Shown piece by piece: positions 15,397 to 24,393 of a stretch of 40,950 bases of DNA. The position numbers and the translations under genes are program-made. Position 1 is the stretch's first letter. Every line of letters starts with the position of its first letter. This stretch comes from Pseudomonadota bacterium (GTDB lineage Bacteria; Verrucomicrobiota; Verrucomicrobiia; Limisphaerales; SXTU01): contig RFVF01000042.1 in NCBI GenBank assembly GCA_009922615.1, positions 1 to 40,950 on the forward strand. The letters run 5' to 3'. Below the pieces are notes generated by a model that ran no database searches, had not been told where the DNA came from, and was given only the letters and a program-made list of their open reading frames with translations.

Positions 15397-18261
15397 CTAC
15401 TTCGACAGGAGAAACTCCAGCAAGTCCGCGACCTCCTGTGCCGTAAGCGCGGCGAGCAGGCCCTCCGGCATCGCGGAGAGCGCGGACTCACGGGTGGACG
15501 CGACCTGCGCCATCGGCACGCGCCGCTCCGTGCCGTCTTCCAGCTTGAGGAGAAGTTCCGTGGCCGTGCGCTTCTTGAGGAAGCCAGTCAGCTCGGTGTC
15601 ATCGCGGAGAATGACCGAGTGTGTGCGGTGCTCCGGCGCGACGAGCAGGTTCGGCTGGCGGATGTGCGTGAGCAACGTGGCGCGGTCGTATTTGCGCCGG
15701 ATGTCTGTGAGGTCCGGCCCGAAGTCGCGGCCCTCGCCGTGCGATCGATGGCAGCGCACGCACTGTCCGCCGGTCTCAGCCATGAACACGGCGCGGCCTC
15801 GCGCCGCATCGCCGCGCAACGAGAGCACCTCGTTCGGGGCGAAGTCCAAAGCCAGCGTGCGGCGGCGTTGGTCAGGTGGAAGGAAACGAGACATAAGGTC
15901 GCGAACAAAAGCATTCGTGCCTTTGCCGGCGAAAAAGACTTGGTTTGGGCCGGCAGTCAGAAGTTCCTTCGGCTTTTGATTAACTGCGACGCCAAGCGCA
16001 AAAGTTGAATTACCCATTGAGATTCCTGACATCGATCCGTAGGAATCGATCACATTCATTGGCGTAGCCCGCCCGTTAGTGGGCAGCTGAGCAATCCAAT
16101 CGTGCAACAAGCTCACCCCTACCTCATCCACCGTCCGCGAGCCGATGGCTGGCATGTGTCCCGCGCCTTCGGTCGCGATGCGCCAGAGCAGTGCGGAGCT
16201 GTAAGGCCGGCCCGGCGCGATGACGCGGGCATCCGTCAGGCCGAAGTCTCCGCGCGTCGGCTTCGCATCGAGCACGCGTAGCTCGGCTAGCTTCTTGTCC
16301 ACGTTCAAGTGTGCGGGCACGGCTCCGCCCGCGCCGTTGCGATGGCAGGCAGCGCAGTTGGCGTGCAGCCACGAGCGGGCGCGGTCTTCGAGCGGTTGCT
16401 TGGCGTCGTAGGGATTGACGAGGCTGGCCTGACTGGTCGGCGCGTTCGTGGAGTGCATCAGCCCAAGCTTCTCCAGACGCCGGAACTCGCCGTCGGGCGC
16501 GGTGGCGTTGAGCTGGAGCCAGTTGAAGCCCACGGTCTCGCCGGACCACGCGTTGTGGCAGCGCAGGCATTCCGCGCGGCTGTGGAAGCGCCACGGAATT
16601 TCGCGGCGACCGCCGGGTGCGCTCGCGTCGGTCACGTTGAACAGGTCGCTCGCGCCTTCCGCCGCGACGAGGTCGGCGTCGGTCTGCGCGGCGTTCCAGC
16701 GGTAGGAGTAAGGGTTCCACGTCTGGCCGTCGAAATGCAGAAGCTGCGTCTCGATGCGACGAGCACTGGCGGAATCGCCCTTCTTCAAGTCCAGTGTGAG
16801 CGTGCGGGCGAAGACCGTGTCCTTGGGGAAGAACCACATCTTGCCGGAGATGATCTGCCGCGCGTTGGTCGTGGCGATGAAGCCGTCGCCGGGGATGGCG
16901 AGGTGATGCTTCGCCACCGCGCCGTCGTTCCACATCGGCGCGATAGGCGCGTAAGGCTCGACGCCCGGCGCAGGCGAAAGAGATTTCAAGTCGGCGAAAA
17001 TCCCGGCGTCACTCAGTCGGCGCGGGAAGGCGAGGTTCGCGGGCGGCGCGGGGTTGGGCACGAAACGGTAAACGCCGCCGTTGTAATCAAGGATGAGCAA
17101 ATCGCCGTCGCGGTCGGTCGAAAAGCACACGGGCTTGAGCGTGGTCTTGCACAGCTCGTCGTTGGAAATGAGCTGGCCGTTCTTGTGGCGCAGCGCCCAG
17201 AACTTGCCCGTCTCCCAGTCGCCGAAGATGTAAGCACCTTTCAGCTTGGGAAACTTCTTCCCGTGATAAACTTGGCCGCCGGTGATGCTCGCGCCCTCGC
17301 TGTGCGGAATGGCGACGACGGGCGGCAGGATGGGGCCGGGGCCGGGCTTCACGTCCGTGCGCACGCGCGTGTTCGGGCCTTCGGTGATGGGCCAGCCGTA
17401 ATTGCCGCCGCGCGCGATGCGATAGACCATCTCCCATTGCTCCCAGCCCACGTCGCCGACCCAGAGGTCGCCAGTCGCACGGTCGAAGCTCATGCGGAAT
17501 GGATTGCGGAAGCCGAAGGCCCAGACCTCGGGCCGCGCGCCGGGCGTTTTGAGGAAGGGATTGTCCTTGGGCACGGCGTAGTTGTTCGTGCCCTCGGTGC
17601 GGTTCACGTCGATGCGAATGATCGAAGACATCAAATCGCTGATGTCCTGGCCCGTGCTGTATGGCATGTCGGGCGGGTCGGGATTCGCGGCGTCGCCGGT
17701 GGAGAAGTAGAGGAAGCCGTCGTTGCCGAACGCAAGGGTGCAACCGTTGTGCCCGCCCGCGCGCCAGCGGATGAGAATGCGTTCGCTGGCCGGGTCAATC
17801 ACCGGCGGGTTCAGCGAACTGAAGGTGAAGCGCGCGATGACCGCGCCATCGGGCCGGTCGCCGGGTTCGTTGTAGTTGATGAAGACGAAGCGGTTCTTCG
17901 CGAAGTCCGGGTGGAAGGTGAAGCCGAGGATGCCGCTGGAGGGTTTGTGAACTTTCGGCCAGTCGAGCACCGACTCGCGCTCGGTGGCATCGGATGAATT
18001 GCGGAACGCCCAGACGCGGCCGCTCTGGTCGGCAACGATCCAGCGGTCGGTGCCCGGCAGTGGCGCAAAGTCCACCGGGTTGCTGAACGTAATGCCGGGG
18101 AAGACGCGCTCGACGGCGAGCGGCGCGGGCGGGTTCGGCGAACCAGTGACGCGCGAAGTGGTCCACGGCGTGCGCGGCGCGGCATGAATTTTGGCCGTCA
18201 GAACGAGTGAGAACAGAACGCCGCCGAAGCGGTAGCGGAAGAAGGCAAAGGTGCCGCGCAT
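15397..18261 (-). CDS. PQQ-sugar-dehydrogenase-like protein with three c-type heme sites
   Basis: A large exported redox protein (954 aa from the ATG at 18261, which gives a signal peptide; an ATG 48 bp upstream would lengthen it). The N-terminal half (about 50-405) is a beta-propeller like soluble glucose/sorbosone dehydrogenases: 'ILGFTFHPDF', 'RAGGHNG', 'GFRNPFRMSFD', 'DVGWEQWE', 'GGNYGWP'. Three CxxCH heme-attachment sites follow: CLRCH (565-569), CAACH (636-640) and CVRCH (834-838). The C-terminal 120 residues after the last heme match the PVC heme-binding tail (TIGR02603 type), ending 'QEVADLLEFLL'. It probably oxidises a sugar or related alcohol in the periplasm and passes electrons through its own hemes. 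Substrate unknown. A locally AT-richer patch lies near 15890-16080. Confidence 0.85.
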   Translation of the reverse strand: MRGTFAFFRYRFGGVLFSLVLTAKIHAAPRTPWTTSRVTGSPNPPAPLAVERVFPGITFSNPVDFAPLPGTDRWIVADQSGRVWAFRNSSDATERESVLDWPKVHKPSSGILGFTFHPDFAKNRFVFINYNEPGDRPDGAVIARFTFSSLNPPVIDPASERILIRWRAGGHNGCTLAFGNDGFLYFSTGDAANPDPPDMPYSTGQDISDLMSSIIRIDVNRTEGTNNYAVPKDNPFLKTPGARPEVWAFGFRNPFRMSFDRATGDLWVGDVGWEQWEMVYRIARGGNYGWPITEGPNTRVRTDVKPGPGPILPPVVAIPHSEGASITGGQVYHGKKFPKLKGAYIFGDWETGKFWALRHKNGQLISNDELCKTTLKPVCFSTDRDGDLLILDYNGGVYRFVPNPAPPANLAFPRRLSDAGIFADLKSLSPAPGVEPYAPIAPMWNDGAVAKHHLAIPGDGFIATTNARQIISGKMWFFPKDTVFARTLTLDLKKGDSASARRIETQLLHFDGQTWNPYSYRWNAAQTDADLVAAEGASDLFNVTDASAPGGRREIPWRFHSRAECLRCHNAWSGETVGFNWLQLNATAPDGEFRRLEKLGLMHSTNAPTSQASLVNPYDAKQPLEDRARSWLHANCAACHRNGAGGAVPAHLNVDKKLAELRVLDAKPTRGDFGLTDARVIAPGRPYSSALLWRIATEGAGHMPAIGSRTVDEVGVSLLHDWIAQLPTNGRATPMNVIDSYGSMSGISMGNSTFALGVAVNQKPKELLTAGPNQVFFAGKGTNAFVRDLMSRFLPPDQRRRTLALDFAPNEVLSLRGDAARGRAVFMAETGGQCVRCHRSHGEGRDFGPDLTDIRRKYDRATLLTHIRQPNLLVAPEHRTHSVILRDDTELTGFLKKRTATELLLKLEDGTERRVPMAQVASTRESALSAMPEGLLAALTAQEVADLLEFLLSK

Positions 18262-18316
18262 AAGCTGTGCGGCAGTTGTAGAAGGGAACGCGGCGCGTGG
18301 CGAGCGCAATGGCGGG

Positions 18317-19147
18317 TCACGGATAATTCAGCGCGCTGGCGAGCTTCACCGAATCAACGTCATTGGCCGGCACGGGCACGCCGCCATTGATCGGGTTGAC
18401 GGCCGGATTGGGCCGCATCGTGAGCACATTGTCATCACGGTAGGTGCGATTGGCAGCCTGGAACGCGCCTTGCCAGCGCCAGTTCTCGACGTGGCCGTCA
18501 GCAAACGAAAGCGCGGTGCTGCCATTGTGCCGGCCAGCGGGCAAGTTCCAGATGGTCCAGTTGCCACCGGTCAAATCCGCGAGCGAGCGAATGCCGATGG
18601 CTCCGTTGTCGATGCTCACCGCATTCTCTTCCAGAAAGATGGTGACGGAGGAAGGTTTCTGCACGTCGGCCTGACGCTTGACACTGCGAGTCGGTTCGGC
18701 CCCGGGGCAATTGACACCGACTGAAATGGAGTAACTGCGGTTATGCGGCGACTGCTGTGGCTGGGTGGTCATCGCGCGGGTGGAAGGGCACAAGTAGATT
18801 TTCTGCGTCTTGTGATAGGGGTAGAGCACGCCCACGGTGTTGGTCACATCGTAGCTGGTGGTCCACTGCTGCACGTTGCCACGGATCCACGCATTGACGC
18901 CCGCGTTGACACCGGCGACATCGTTGTCCACGAGCAGGTCGTTGTAATCATCCGCGTAGAGATTGACGCCGAGCTGCAACTGCTTGAGCCCGTTCAAGCA
19001 CTGTGTCCCCTGCGCCTTGGCCTTGGCCTTGCTCAACGCCGGCAACAACATCCCCGCCAGAATTGCGATGATCGCGATGACGACGAGCAGTTCAATCAGG
19101 GTGAAACCGGAGCCGAGGCGGCAGACAGCAGGGCGACGAGGCATCAT
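18317..19147 (-). CDS. type II secretion/pilin-like protein (pseudopilin), Verrucomicrobia type
   Basis: A 276-aa protein whose N-terminus is a type IV prepilin leader: '...[15 protein letters not shown]', cleaved after Gly before Phe-Thr-Leu-Ile-Glu. A hydrophobic helix continues to about residue 35 ('[12 protein letters not shown]'). The globular part contains the late 'FADGHVENW' motif (about residue 225), characteristic of the large DUF1559/H-X9-DG family of pseudopilins in Planctomycetes and Verrucomicrobia. These exist in dozens of copies per genome and are generally of unknown function. It lies upstream of the heme protein on the same strand (55-bp gap), so the two may be co-transcribed. 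Confidence 0.88.
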   Translation of the reverse strand: MMPRRPAVCRLGSGFTLIELLVVIAIIAILAGMLLPALSKAKAKAQGTQCLNGLKQLQLGVNLYADDYNDLLVDNDVAGVNAGVNAWIRGNVQQWTTSYDVTNTVGVLYPYHKTQKIYLCPSTRAMTTQPQQSPHNRSYSISVGVNCPGAEPTRSVKRQADVQKPSSVTIFLEENAVSIDNGAIGIRSLADLTGGNWTIWNLPAGRHNGSTALSFADGHVENWRWQGAFQAANRTYRDDNVLTMRPNPAVNPINGGVPVPANDVDSVKLASALNYP

Positions 19148-19406
19148 AACGGCAGCGCAGTGACTCTGTCATCATTCCCCTTGGGATTGAATCAAAATCC
19201 GCCAGTAGTCGGGATTCGCGCCAGGACAATGGTTCTCCACGATTTTGAGTGAAATACGGCTTGGGCCAAGTTCCATAGAAATGTGGCTACCTCCGGCTTG
19301 GTCGAGCCTCGCCCCACCGACCTGGCGGGAAACACGCATCATTCTCCTTCGCTCTTCAACGGACTTCGGGTTTACACGCTGTCCCCGGTCTGGTTACCTT
19401 CACCCC
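19148..19406. other. divergent intergenic region, pseudopilin / sulfite dehydrogenase
   Basis: This 259-bp gap must contain promoters for both divergent genes. Only weak promoter-like boxes were found: TTTACA about 35 bp before the sorA start, with a poor -10. No gene, hairpin or repeat stands out. Confidence 0.3.
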
Positions 19407-20624
19407 ATGATTTCTCCGAACACTCGGCGCGGCTTCCTGCGCACGGCGGCGCTGGCGGGCGCGGGCCTGGCTGCCGGTCGCGCTGTCGCGGCGGACACGG
19501 TGGTGCAGATGCCCTTCGAGAACGGTGAGCGGCCGCTCGTCGCCTATCCGCAGAAGCGGCCGCTGCTGCGGCTCACGTCGCGGCCGCCGCAGTTGGAAAC
19601 GCCCATGAGCGTATTCAACGAAGGCCTCCTCACGCCGAACGACGCCTTCTTCGTGCGCTATCATTTGCCGCTGAACTCGCCGCCGCAGGACTTGGATGCG
19701 GATACGTTCAAAGTGGAGATCAAGGGCAAGGTCAACACGCCAACGAGCTTCACGATCGCGGACCTGAAAAAGCATTTCGAGGAAGTGGAGGTCGTGGCGG
19801 TGAACCAGTGTTCCGGCAATGGCCGGGCATTTTCGCAGCCGCGCGTCTCCGGCGGACAAATGGGCAACGGCTGCATGGGCAACGCGCGCTGGCGCGGCGT
19901 GCGGCTGGCGGATGTGCTCAAGAAATGCGGCGTGGCCACGGGCGCGAAGCAGGTGCTCTTCAACGGGCTGGACCTGCCGCTCATCCCCAAGACGCCGGAC
20001 TTCGTGAAGGCGCTCGACGTGGATCACGCGCTGGATGGCGAAATCTTGCTGGCCTACGGGATGAATGGCGAGGCGCTGCCGCTGCTCAATGGCTTCCCGC
20101 TGCGGCTCGTGGTGCCGGGGTATTATGGCACTTACTGGTTGAAGCATCTGCACGAGATCACGGTGGTGGACGAGGCGTTCACGGGCTTCTGGGTGGCAAC
20201 GGGCTATCGCATTCCCGACAACGACTGCGGCTTCATCGCGCCGGGCACCACGCCGGGAAAGACGATTCCGATTGCCCGCTTCAACGTGCGGTCTTTCATC
20301 ACCAGCGTGGCGGAAGGCGCGCAGCTCAAGGCCGGCACGGAGCAACTCGTGCGCGGCATCGCGTTCGATGGCGGGCACGGCATCCAGCAGGTTTTGTTCA
20401 GCGACGACGGCGGGAAGAACTGGCGCGAGGCGCAGCTCGGAAAAGACTTGGGCAAGTATTCCTTCCGCGAATGGACCATTGCCTTCAAGCCGCGCGCGGG
20501 CGCCTCTGAACTCAAGTGCAAGGCCACGAACCGCGTGGGGCAGTCGCAGCCGCTGGAGCCGTTGTGGAATCCAGCGGGTTACATGAGAAACGTGGTGGAG
20601 ACGGTGAAAGTGACGGCGAGTTGA
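19407..20624 (+). CDS. sorA: sulfite dehydrogenase-like molybdopterin oxidoreductase (SorA type)
   Basis: A 405-aa periplasmic molybdoenzyme of the sulfite oxidase family, expected to oxidise sulfite to sulfate and pass electrons to a cytochrome c. The start at 19407 gives a Tat signal ('TRRGFLRTA', cleavage after about residue 29); the frame extends upstream but without family character. The Moco domain has the ligand cysteine in 'NQCSGNGR' (C135), preceded by 'FFVRYHLP' (81-88), a segment that usually holds active-site residues. Conserved 'GYYGTYWLKHL' and a C-terminal Ig-like dimerisation domain (about 290-400) follow. The SorB-like cytochrome lies two genes downstream, supporting a SorAB system. 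The exact substrate is inferred. Confidence 0.88.
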   Translation: MISPNTRRGFLRTAALAGAGLAAGRAVAADTVVQMPFENGERPLVAYPQKRPLLRLTSRPPQLETPMSVFNEGLLTPNDAFFVRYHLPLNSPPQDLDADTFKVEIKGKVNTPTSFTIADLKKHFEEVEVVAVNQCSGNGRAFSQPRVSGGQMGNGCMGNARWRGVRLADVLKKCGVATGAKQVLFNGLDLPLIPKTPDFVKALDVDHALDGEILLAYGMNGEALPLLNGFPLRLVVPGYYGTYWLKHLHEITVVDEAFTGFWVATGYRIPDNDCGFIAPGTTPGKTIPIARFNVRSFITSVAEGAQLKAGTEQLVRGIAFDGGHGIQQVLFSDDGGKNWREAQLGKDLGKYSFREWTIAFKPRAGASELKCKATNRVGQSQPLEPLWNPAGYMRNVVETVKVTAS

Positions 20625-20636
20625 CGTGCTTCGATC

Positions 20637-21101
20637 ATGCACACCTCGTATGTAAAGAATTCCTCGCTCGTGCTACTGTTGGCTGCGTTGAGTGGTTGTT
20701 TCTGCAAGGAAGTTCCCCGCCATCAAAAACTCATTGATTGCAGCACCAATGCGGCTTCATTCACGTTGGATTGGCCAAGTGGCAGAGGATTCCAACTCGT
20801 TCTCGGGTTGCCTTTGTCAGATACCAATGCCGGGGGCTTTCAAGGCGAACTCGTTTTCCGCCAAGGTCGCAACGTCATCACAAAAGTGCCGGTTGATTCC
20901 AACAATTTGATGGCTTGCAACTGGCTCGATCAACCCAACCGCAAAGAGCGTCTCAACGGCTACATTCTGACTTGGGGACGCTCAACCCGCGAACGCCTCG
21001 ATCAATTTTGCCGCGCTGGGGAAAGCTACGACGTTGAAGTTCACTTTGCTCAAGCACCTTCACCGGCGAGTTCCCTTTGGTTGCACTGGCTTTCTCGGTG
21101 A
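20637..21101 (+). CDS. hypothetical lipoprotein between sorA and sorB
   Basis: Not recognised. The 154-aa product has a lipoprotein signal, 'LLLAALSGC' (C about 21), and a small soluble domain with several Cys and Trp residues. It starts 12 bp after sorA and ends 24 bp before the cytochrome gene, so it is co-oriented and probably co-transcribed. Its DNA is visibly AT-richer than both neighbours and uses codons such as tca, att and aat more freely. This suggests it was acquired later or evolves under weaker codon selection. A role in the sulfite dehydrogenase complex is possible but has no direct support. Confidence 0.7.
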   Translation: MHTSYVKNSSLVLLLAALSGCFCKEVPRHQKLIDCSTNAASFTLDWPSGRGFQLVLGLPLSDTNAGGFQGELVFRQGRNVITKVPVDSNNLMACNWLDQPNRKERLNGYILTWGRSTRERLDQFCRAGESYDVEVHFAQAPSPASSLWLHWLSR

Positions 21102-21125
21102 AGCGATCCCACGGCAAGATACACT

Positions 21126-21440
21126 ATGAAAACACGCCATTTTTTGACGCCACTCCAGGTTAGCATGGTTGCTTGCACGTGGCTGGCCGTTGCCGCACCC
21201 GTTCGCTTCGAGTTGCCGAAAGAGACAGCGGCGTTCAAGCCCGGCCCCGGCGCGGACCTCGCCAAGAACCAGTGCCTCATCTGCCATTCGGCGGAATACG
21301 TCAGCACGCAGCCGCGCCTGCCGCGCGCGTTCTGGGAGGCGAACGTCGCGAAGATGCGCGACAAATACGGCGCGCTCGTGCCGAAGGAACAAGTCCCCGC
21401 ACTGGTGGATTACTTGGTGCAGACCTACGGGAAGCAGTAG
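21126..21440 (+). CDS. sorB: small monoheme cytochrome c, SorB-like electron acceptor
   Basis: A 104-aa exported protein with an N-terminal signal peptide (about 1-24) and one heme site, CLICH, at residues 50-54. The pattern after the heme, 'SAEYVSTQP' with 'FWEANVAKM' and 'LVDYLVQTYG', is that of the small cytochrome subunits paired with SorA-type sulfite dehydrogenases. It is therefore the likely direct electron acceptor of the molybdoenzyme at 19407. Heme attachment would need the CcsA/ResB system encoded earlier in the window. Confidence 0.85.
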   Translation: MKTRHFLTPLQVSMVACTWLAVAAPVRFELPKETAAFKPGPGADLAKNQCLICHSAEYVSTQPRLPRAFWEANVAKMRDKYGALVPKEQVPALVDYLVQTYGKQ

Positions 21441-21449
21441 CGGCCCGCT

Positions 21450-21511
21450 CTGTAGCGGCGCTCTGTGAGCGCCGACCAGACGAAGCCCGGCGGTCACAGC
21501 CGCCGCTACAG
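21450..21511. repeat. REP-like palindromic repeat pair
   Basis: Two copies of a ~24-nt element, ctgtagcggcg-ctgtga-cgccg, in inverted orientation (21450-21474 and 21488-21511), spaced by 13 nt. Each copy is itself a short GC-rich palindrome, so the pair can fold as a large hairpin. It lies between the cytochrome gene and the MFS gene. A third, diverged copy is at 28079-28101. Confidence 0.75.
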
Positions 21512-21546
21512 CGATCGGAGTAAAACCCCTTGTCTCGCCCGCCCGC

Positions 21547-22935
21547 GTGCCGTCCAATGCGCGTCCCGTGAGCGACCCCGCCACCAGCCCGTCTGATAAA
21601 ACCCAGTTTCCACCGGGGTTGCACAACGCGTTTCTCTTCGCGGCGTTCAACGCGCTTTCCTTTCCCATCGTCTGCGGCAGCCCGATGATCCTCTACGCCA
21701 AGACGCTCGGCGCGAGCGCCACCGTGCTGGGCATCATCGCGGGCATGATGCCATTACTGACGGTGTTTCAGATTCCCGCCGCGAGCCATCTGGGCCGCGT
21801 GGGCTACAAACGCTTCGTCTATGCGGGCTGGGGCATGCGCGTGATGTTCATCGTAGGGCTCGCGTTGGTGCCGCTGTTGAGCGCGGTGCTGGAGCCGACG
21901 GCGCGACTTGCGCTCGTGCTGCTGCTGCTGGGCGCTTTCAACCTCTCGCGCGGCATCTCGAGTTGCGCGTGGCTGCCGTGGATCACCACGCTCGTGCCGG
22001 AGCAAGTCCGGGGCAAATACCTCGCGCGCGACGCGGCGTGTGTGAACCTCGCGAGCTTCGCAATCATCGTGCTGTCGGCCTGCGTGCTGGGCGAGCGGCC
22101 GAGCTCGTTGCAATTCATGGCCTTGTTCATCCTCAGCGCGGCGGCGGGCGGCGTGAGTTTGATTTTCCTGAAACGCATACCCGATGTGGAAGTGCCCGAG
22201 GAAGCCCGCCGCAACGTGAACGAGCCCGTGCCGTGGCGCGCGATCGCGGAACACCCGCCCTTTCGCCGACTCCTGCGGGTGAACATCGCGTGGCCGCTGG
22301 CGGTGGGCGGCTTAAGCGCCTTCACCACCGCGTGGCTCAAGGCCGAGGGCGGCCTGAGCGAAGCCCACGTGCTGTTCGTGACCTCGGCGGCCTTCCTCGG
22401 CGGCCTGAGCAGCCTGTGGTTGCTCGGCCCGCGGCTCGATCACCTGGGCAGCCGCCCCGTGCTAATGCTCTGCATGACGACGTGGGTGTTGATCGCGGCC
22501 GGGTGGCTGGCCCTGGCCGGCCACGTGTTGCAGCCGACGCTGCCGATCCTGCTCGCGCTGCAATTCCTCATGGGCCTCACTGCCGCGCTGGCCAACATGG
22601 CCAACGTTCGGCTCGCGATGGCAATCATCCCCGTGATGGGGCGCGACCATTTCTTCGCGCTCTACTCCGTGGTGGGCAGCCTGGCGATGGGCGTGTCCCC
22701 AATCCTGTGGGGCGTGTTGATCGACGCGCTGCGCGGGCTGAACTTCGACTGGCACGGTCTGGGCATCAACCGTTACAGCCTCTTCTTCGCGGCGGTGGCC
22801 CTGGTGTTTTCCGTGACGTTCGGCTTTTGCCAGCGGTTGGAGGAACCCAAGGCCGCGAGCATGGAAGCGCTCCTGCGCGAAATCCTCATCGAATCGCCGC
22901 AACGCGTCTGGGTGCGGCTGTGGCCGAAGGAGTGA
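21547..22935 (+). CDS. MFS transporter
   Basis: A 462-aa integral membrane protein with about 12 hydrophobic segments and the loop pattern of the major facilitator superfamily ('SHLGRVGYKRFVYAG' after TM2, a conserved-type cytoplasmic loop). A long central cytoplasmic loop is near residues 210-235. The start shown is GTG (21547); a second in-frame GTG at 21568 is also possible. The substrate cannot be told from the sequence. It follows the repeat pair and precedes a DUF1501 gene on the same strand by 43 bp. Confidence 0.85.
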   Translation: MPSNARPVSDPATSPSDKTQFPPGLHNAFLFAAFNALSFPIVCGSPMILYAKTLGASATVLGIIAGMMPLLTVFQIPAASHLGRVGYKRFVYAGWGMRVMFIVGLALVPLLSAVLEPTARLALVLLLLGAFNLSRGISSCAWLPWITTLVPEQVRGKYLARDAACVNLASFAIIVLSACVLGERPSSLQFMALFILSAAAGGVSLIFLKRIPDVEVPEEARRNVNEPVPWRAIAEHPPFRRLLRVNIAWPLAVGGLSAFTTAWLKAEGGLSEAHVLFVTSAAFLGGLSSLWLLGPRLDHLGSRPVLMLCMTTWVLIAAGWLALAGHVLQPTLPILLALQFLMGLTAALANMANVRLAMAIIPVMGRDHFFALYSVVGSLAMGVSPILWGVLIDALRGLNFDWHGLGINRYSLFFAAVALVFSVTFGFCQRLEEPKAASMEALLREILIESPQRVWVRLWPKE

Positions 22936-22978
22936 GGCGAATTCACTTCGCGCAACCCGCGTCCACTGACGCAGCCCG

Positions 22979-24391
22979 ATGTTGCCGATGCCGTCATTTG
23001 ATCCCACCTCGCTGGTTCTGCGCGAGTCCGTCTCGCGCCGGGACTGGCTGCGCATCGGCGGGCTGGGGTGTCTGGGTTTGTCCCTCGGCGGTTTGCGTCA
23101 GGCGCAGGCGGGCATCGCCACACCGCTGAACGGCGGCACCTTCGGCAAGGCCAAGCACTGCATCATCCTCTTCCTCGGCGGCGGCCCGCCGCAGCACGAG
23201 ACGTTCGACCCGAAGCCTGACGCGCCGCGGGAGATTCGCGGTCAGTTCAAGCCCATTTCCACCAGTGTTCCGGGCATTCACTTCTCCGAGCTGCTGCCGC
23301 GCACGGCGAAGCTCGCGCATCATCTCGCCGTGGTCCGCTCGATGTTCACCGATGTGAACAGCCACTCGACCAGTGGTTACTGGATGCTCACCGGCACGCG
23401 GCACGAGTCGCAGGCCGAGAGCCAGCCGCCGAGTTCGAGCGACTGGCCGAGCTTGGCCGCCGTGATCGGCGCGTTGAAGCCCAGCGAGCGCTCGCCGTTC
23501 TCCTCGGTGCTGCTGCCCGAGATGATTCATAACAACCCGAACATCACCTGGCCAGGGCAGGACGGCGGTTTCATGGGGCACACGTGGAACCCGACCGTCT
23601 TCAAGTGCAACCCGGCGCAGGCAGGCTTTGAGATCGACGGATTGAAGCTGCCCCAAGGCGTATCCCCGCTGCGCGTCGCCGAGCGCGTGAGCCTATTGCG
23701 GCAGGTGGACGATCACTTCATCGCGGCGGCCCACAGTGAATCCGTGGGCGCGCTGGACCGGATGCAGCAACGCGCCTTCGACGTGGTGCAGAGCGCGACG
23801 ACACGTGCGGCCTTCGAGCTAGAGCGCGAAAGCGCGGCCACACGCGACCGCTACGGGCGGCATAAGTTCGGCCAAAGCTGCCTGCTGGCGCGACGACTCA
23901 TCGAGTCCGGCGCTCGGCTCGTGCAGGTGAACTGGCCGCGCGAACCGGGCGATGCGGACGTGGGTAATCCGCTCTGGGACACGCACCAGAAAAACGCCGA
24001 GCGCGTGCGCGACGTGCTCTGCCCGCAACTGGATTCCGCCCTGCCCACCTTGCTCACGGACTTGGAAGAACGCGGCCTGCTCGCCGAGACGCTCGTGGTG
24101 GCGATGGGTGAGTTCGGACGCACGCCCAAACACAATGGCAGTGGCGGGCGCGATCACTGGGGGCACTGCTTCTCGGTCGCGCTGGCGGGCGGCGGCGTGC
24201 GCGGTGGGCAGGTCATCGGAGCCAGCGACCGCATCGGCGGTTATCCGGCGGACCGGCCGTTGCGACCACAGGATTTGGCCGCGACGATTTTTCATCTGCT
24301 CGGCATCGATCCGCACGGATTCTTCGACGACCGGGGCGGCCGGGCGCGGCCATTGCAAGTGGGCGGCGACGTGATCCGTGAACTGGGATGA
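22979..24391 (+). CDS. DUF1501 family protein, Tat-exported
   Basis: DUF1501 proteins have an alkaline-phosphatase/sulfatase-like fold and are abundant in Planctomycetes and Verrucomicrobia. Their enzymatic role is not established. The 470-aa product has a Tat signal ('SRRDWLRIGG', about 19-28; an ATG at 22988 is an equally good start). It has the N-terminal 'IILFLGGGPPQHETFDPKPDAP' type metal-site segment, 'GEFGRTPK' and the C-terminal 'DLAATIFHLLGIDP'. These genes usually follow a DUF1549/DUF1553 cytochrome partner, but none is here; the upstream neighbour is an MFS transporter. Confidence 0.9.
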   Translation: MLPMPSFDPTSLVLRESVSRRDWLRIGGLGCLGLSLGGLRQAQAGIATPLNGGTFGKAKHCIILFLGGGPPQHETFDPKPDAPREIRGQFKPISTSVPGIHFSELLPRTAKLAHHLAVVRSMFTDVNSHSTSGYWMLTGTRHESQAESQPPSSSDWPSLAAVIGALKPSERSPFSSVLLPEMIHNNPNITWPGQDGGFMGHTWNPTVFKCNPAQAGFEIDGLKLPQGVSPLRVAERVSLLRQVDDHFIAAAHSESVGALDRMQQRAFDVVQSATTRAAFELERESAATRDRYGRHKFGQSCLLARRLIESGARLVQVNWPREPGDADVGNPLWDTHQKNAERVRDVLCPQLDSALPTLLTDLEERGLLAETLVVAMGEFGRTPKHNGSGGRDHWGHCFSVALAGGGVRGGQVIGASDRIGGYPADRPLRPQDLAATIFHLLGIDPHGFFDDRGGRARPLQVGGDVIRELG

Positions 24392-24393
24392 GG

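Noticed and set aside
16309..17997. 562-codon open frame on the plus strand opposite the three-heme protein
   Set aside because: It is antisense to a gene with clear propeller and CxxCH motifs; the translation is Arg/Val/Gly-rich without motifs.
19356..20642. Long minus-strand open frame opposite sorA
   Set aside because: sorA has a Tat signal and the Moco cysteine; the antisense frame is rich in Arg and His with no motif.
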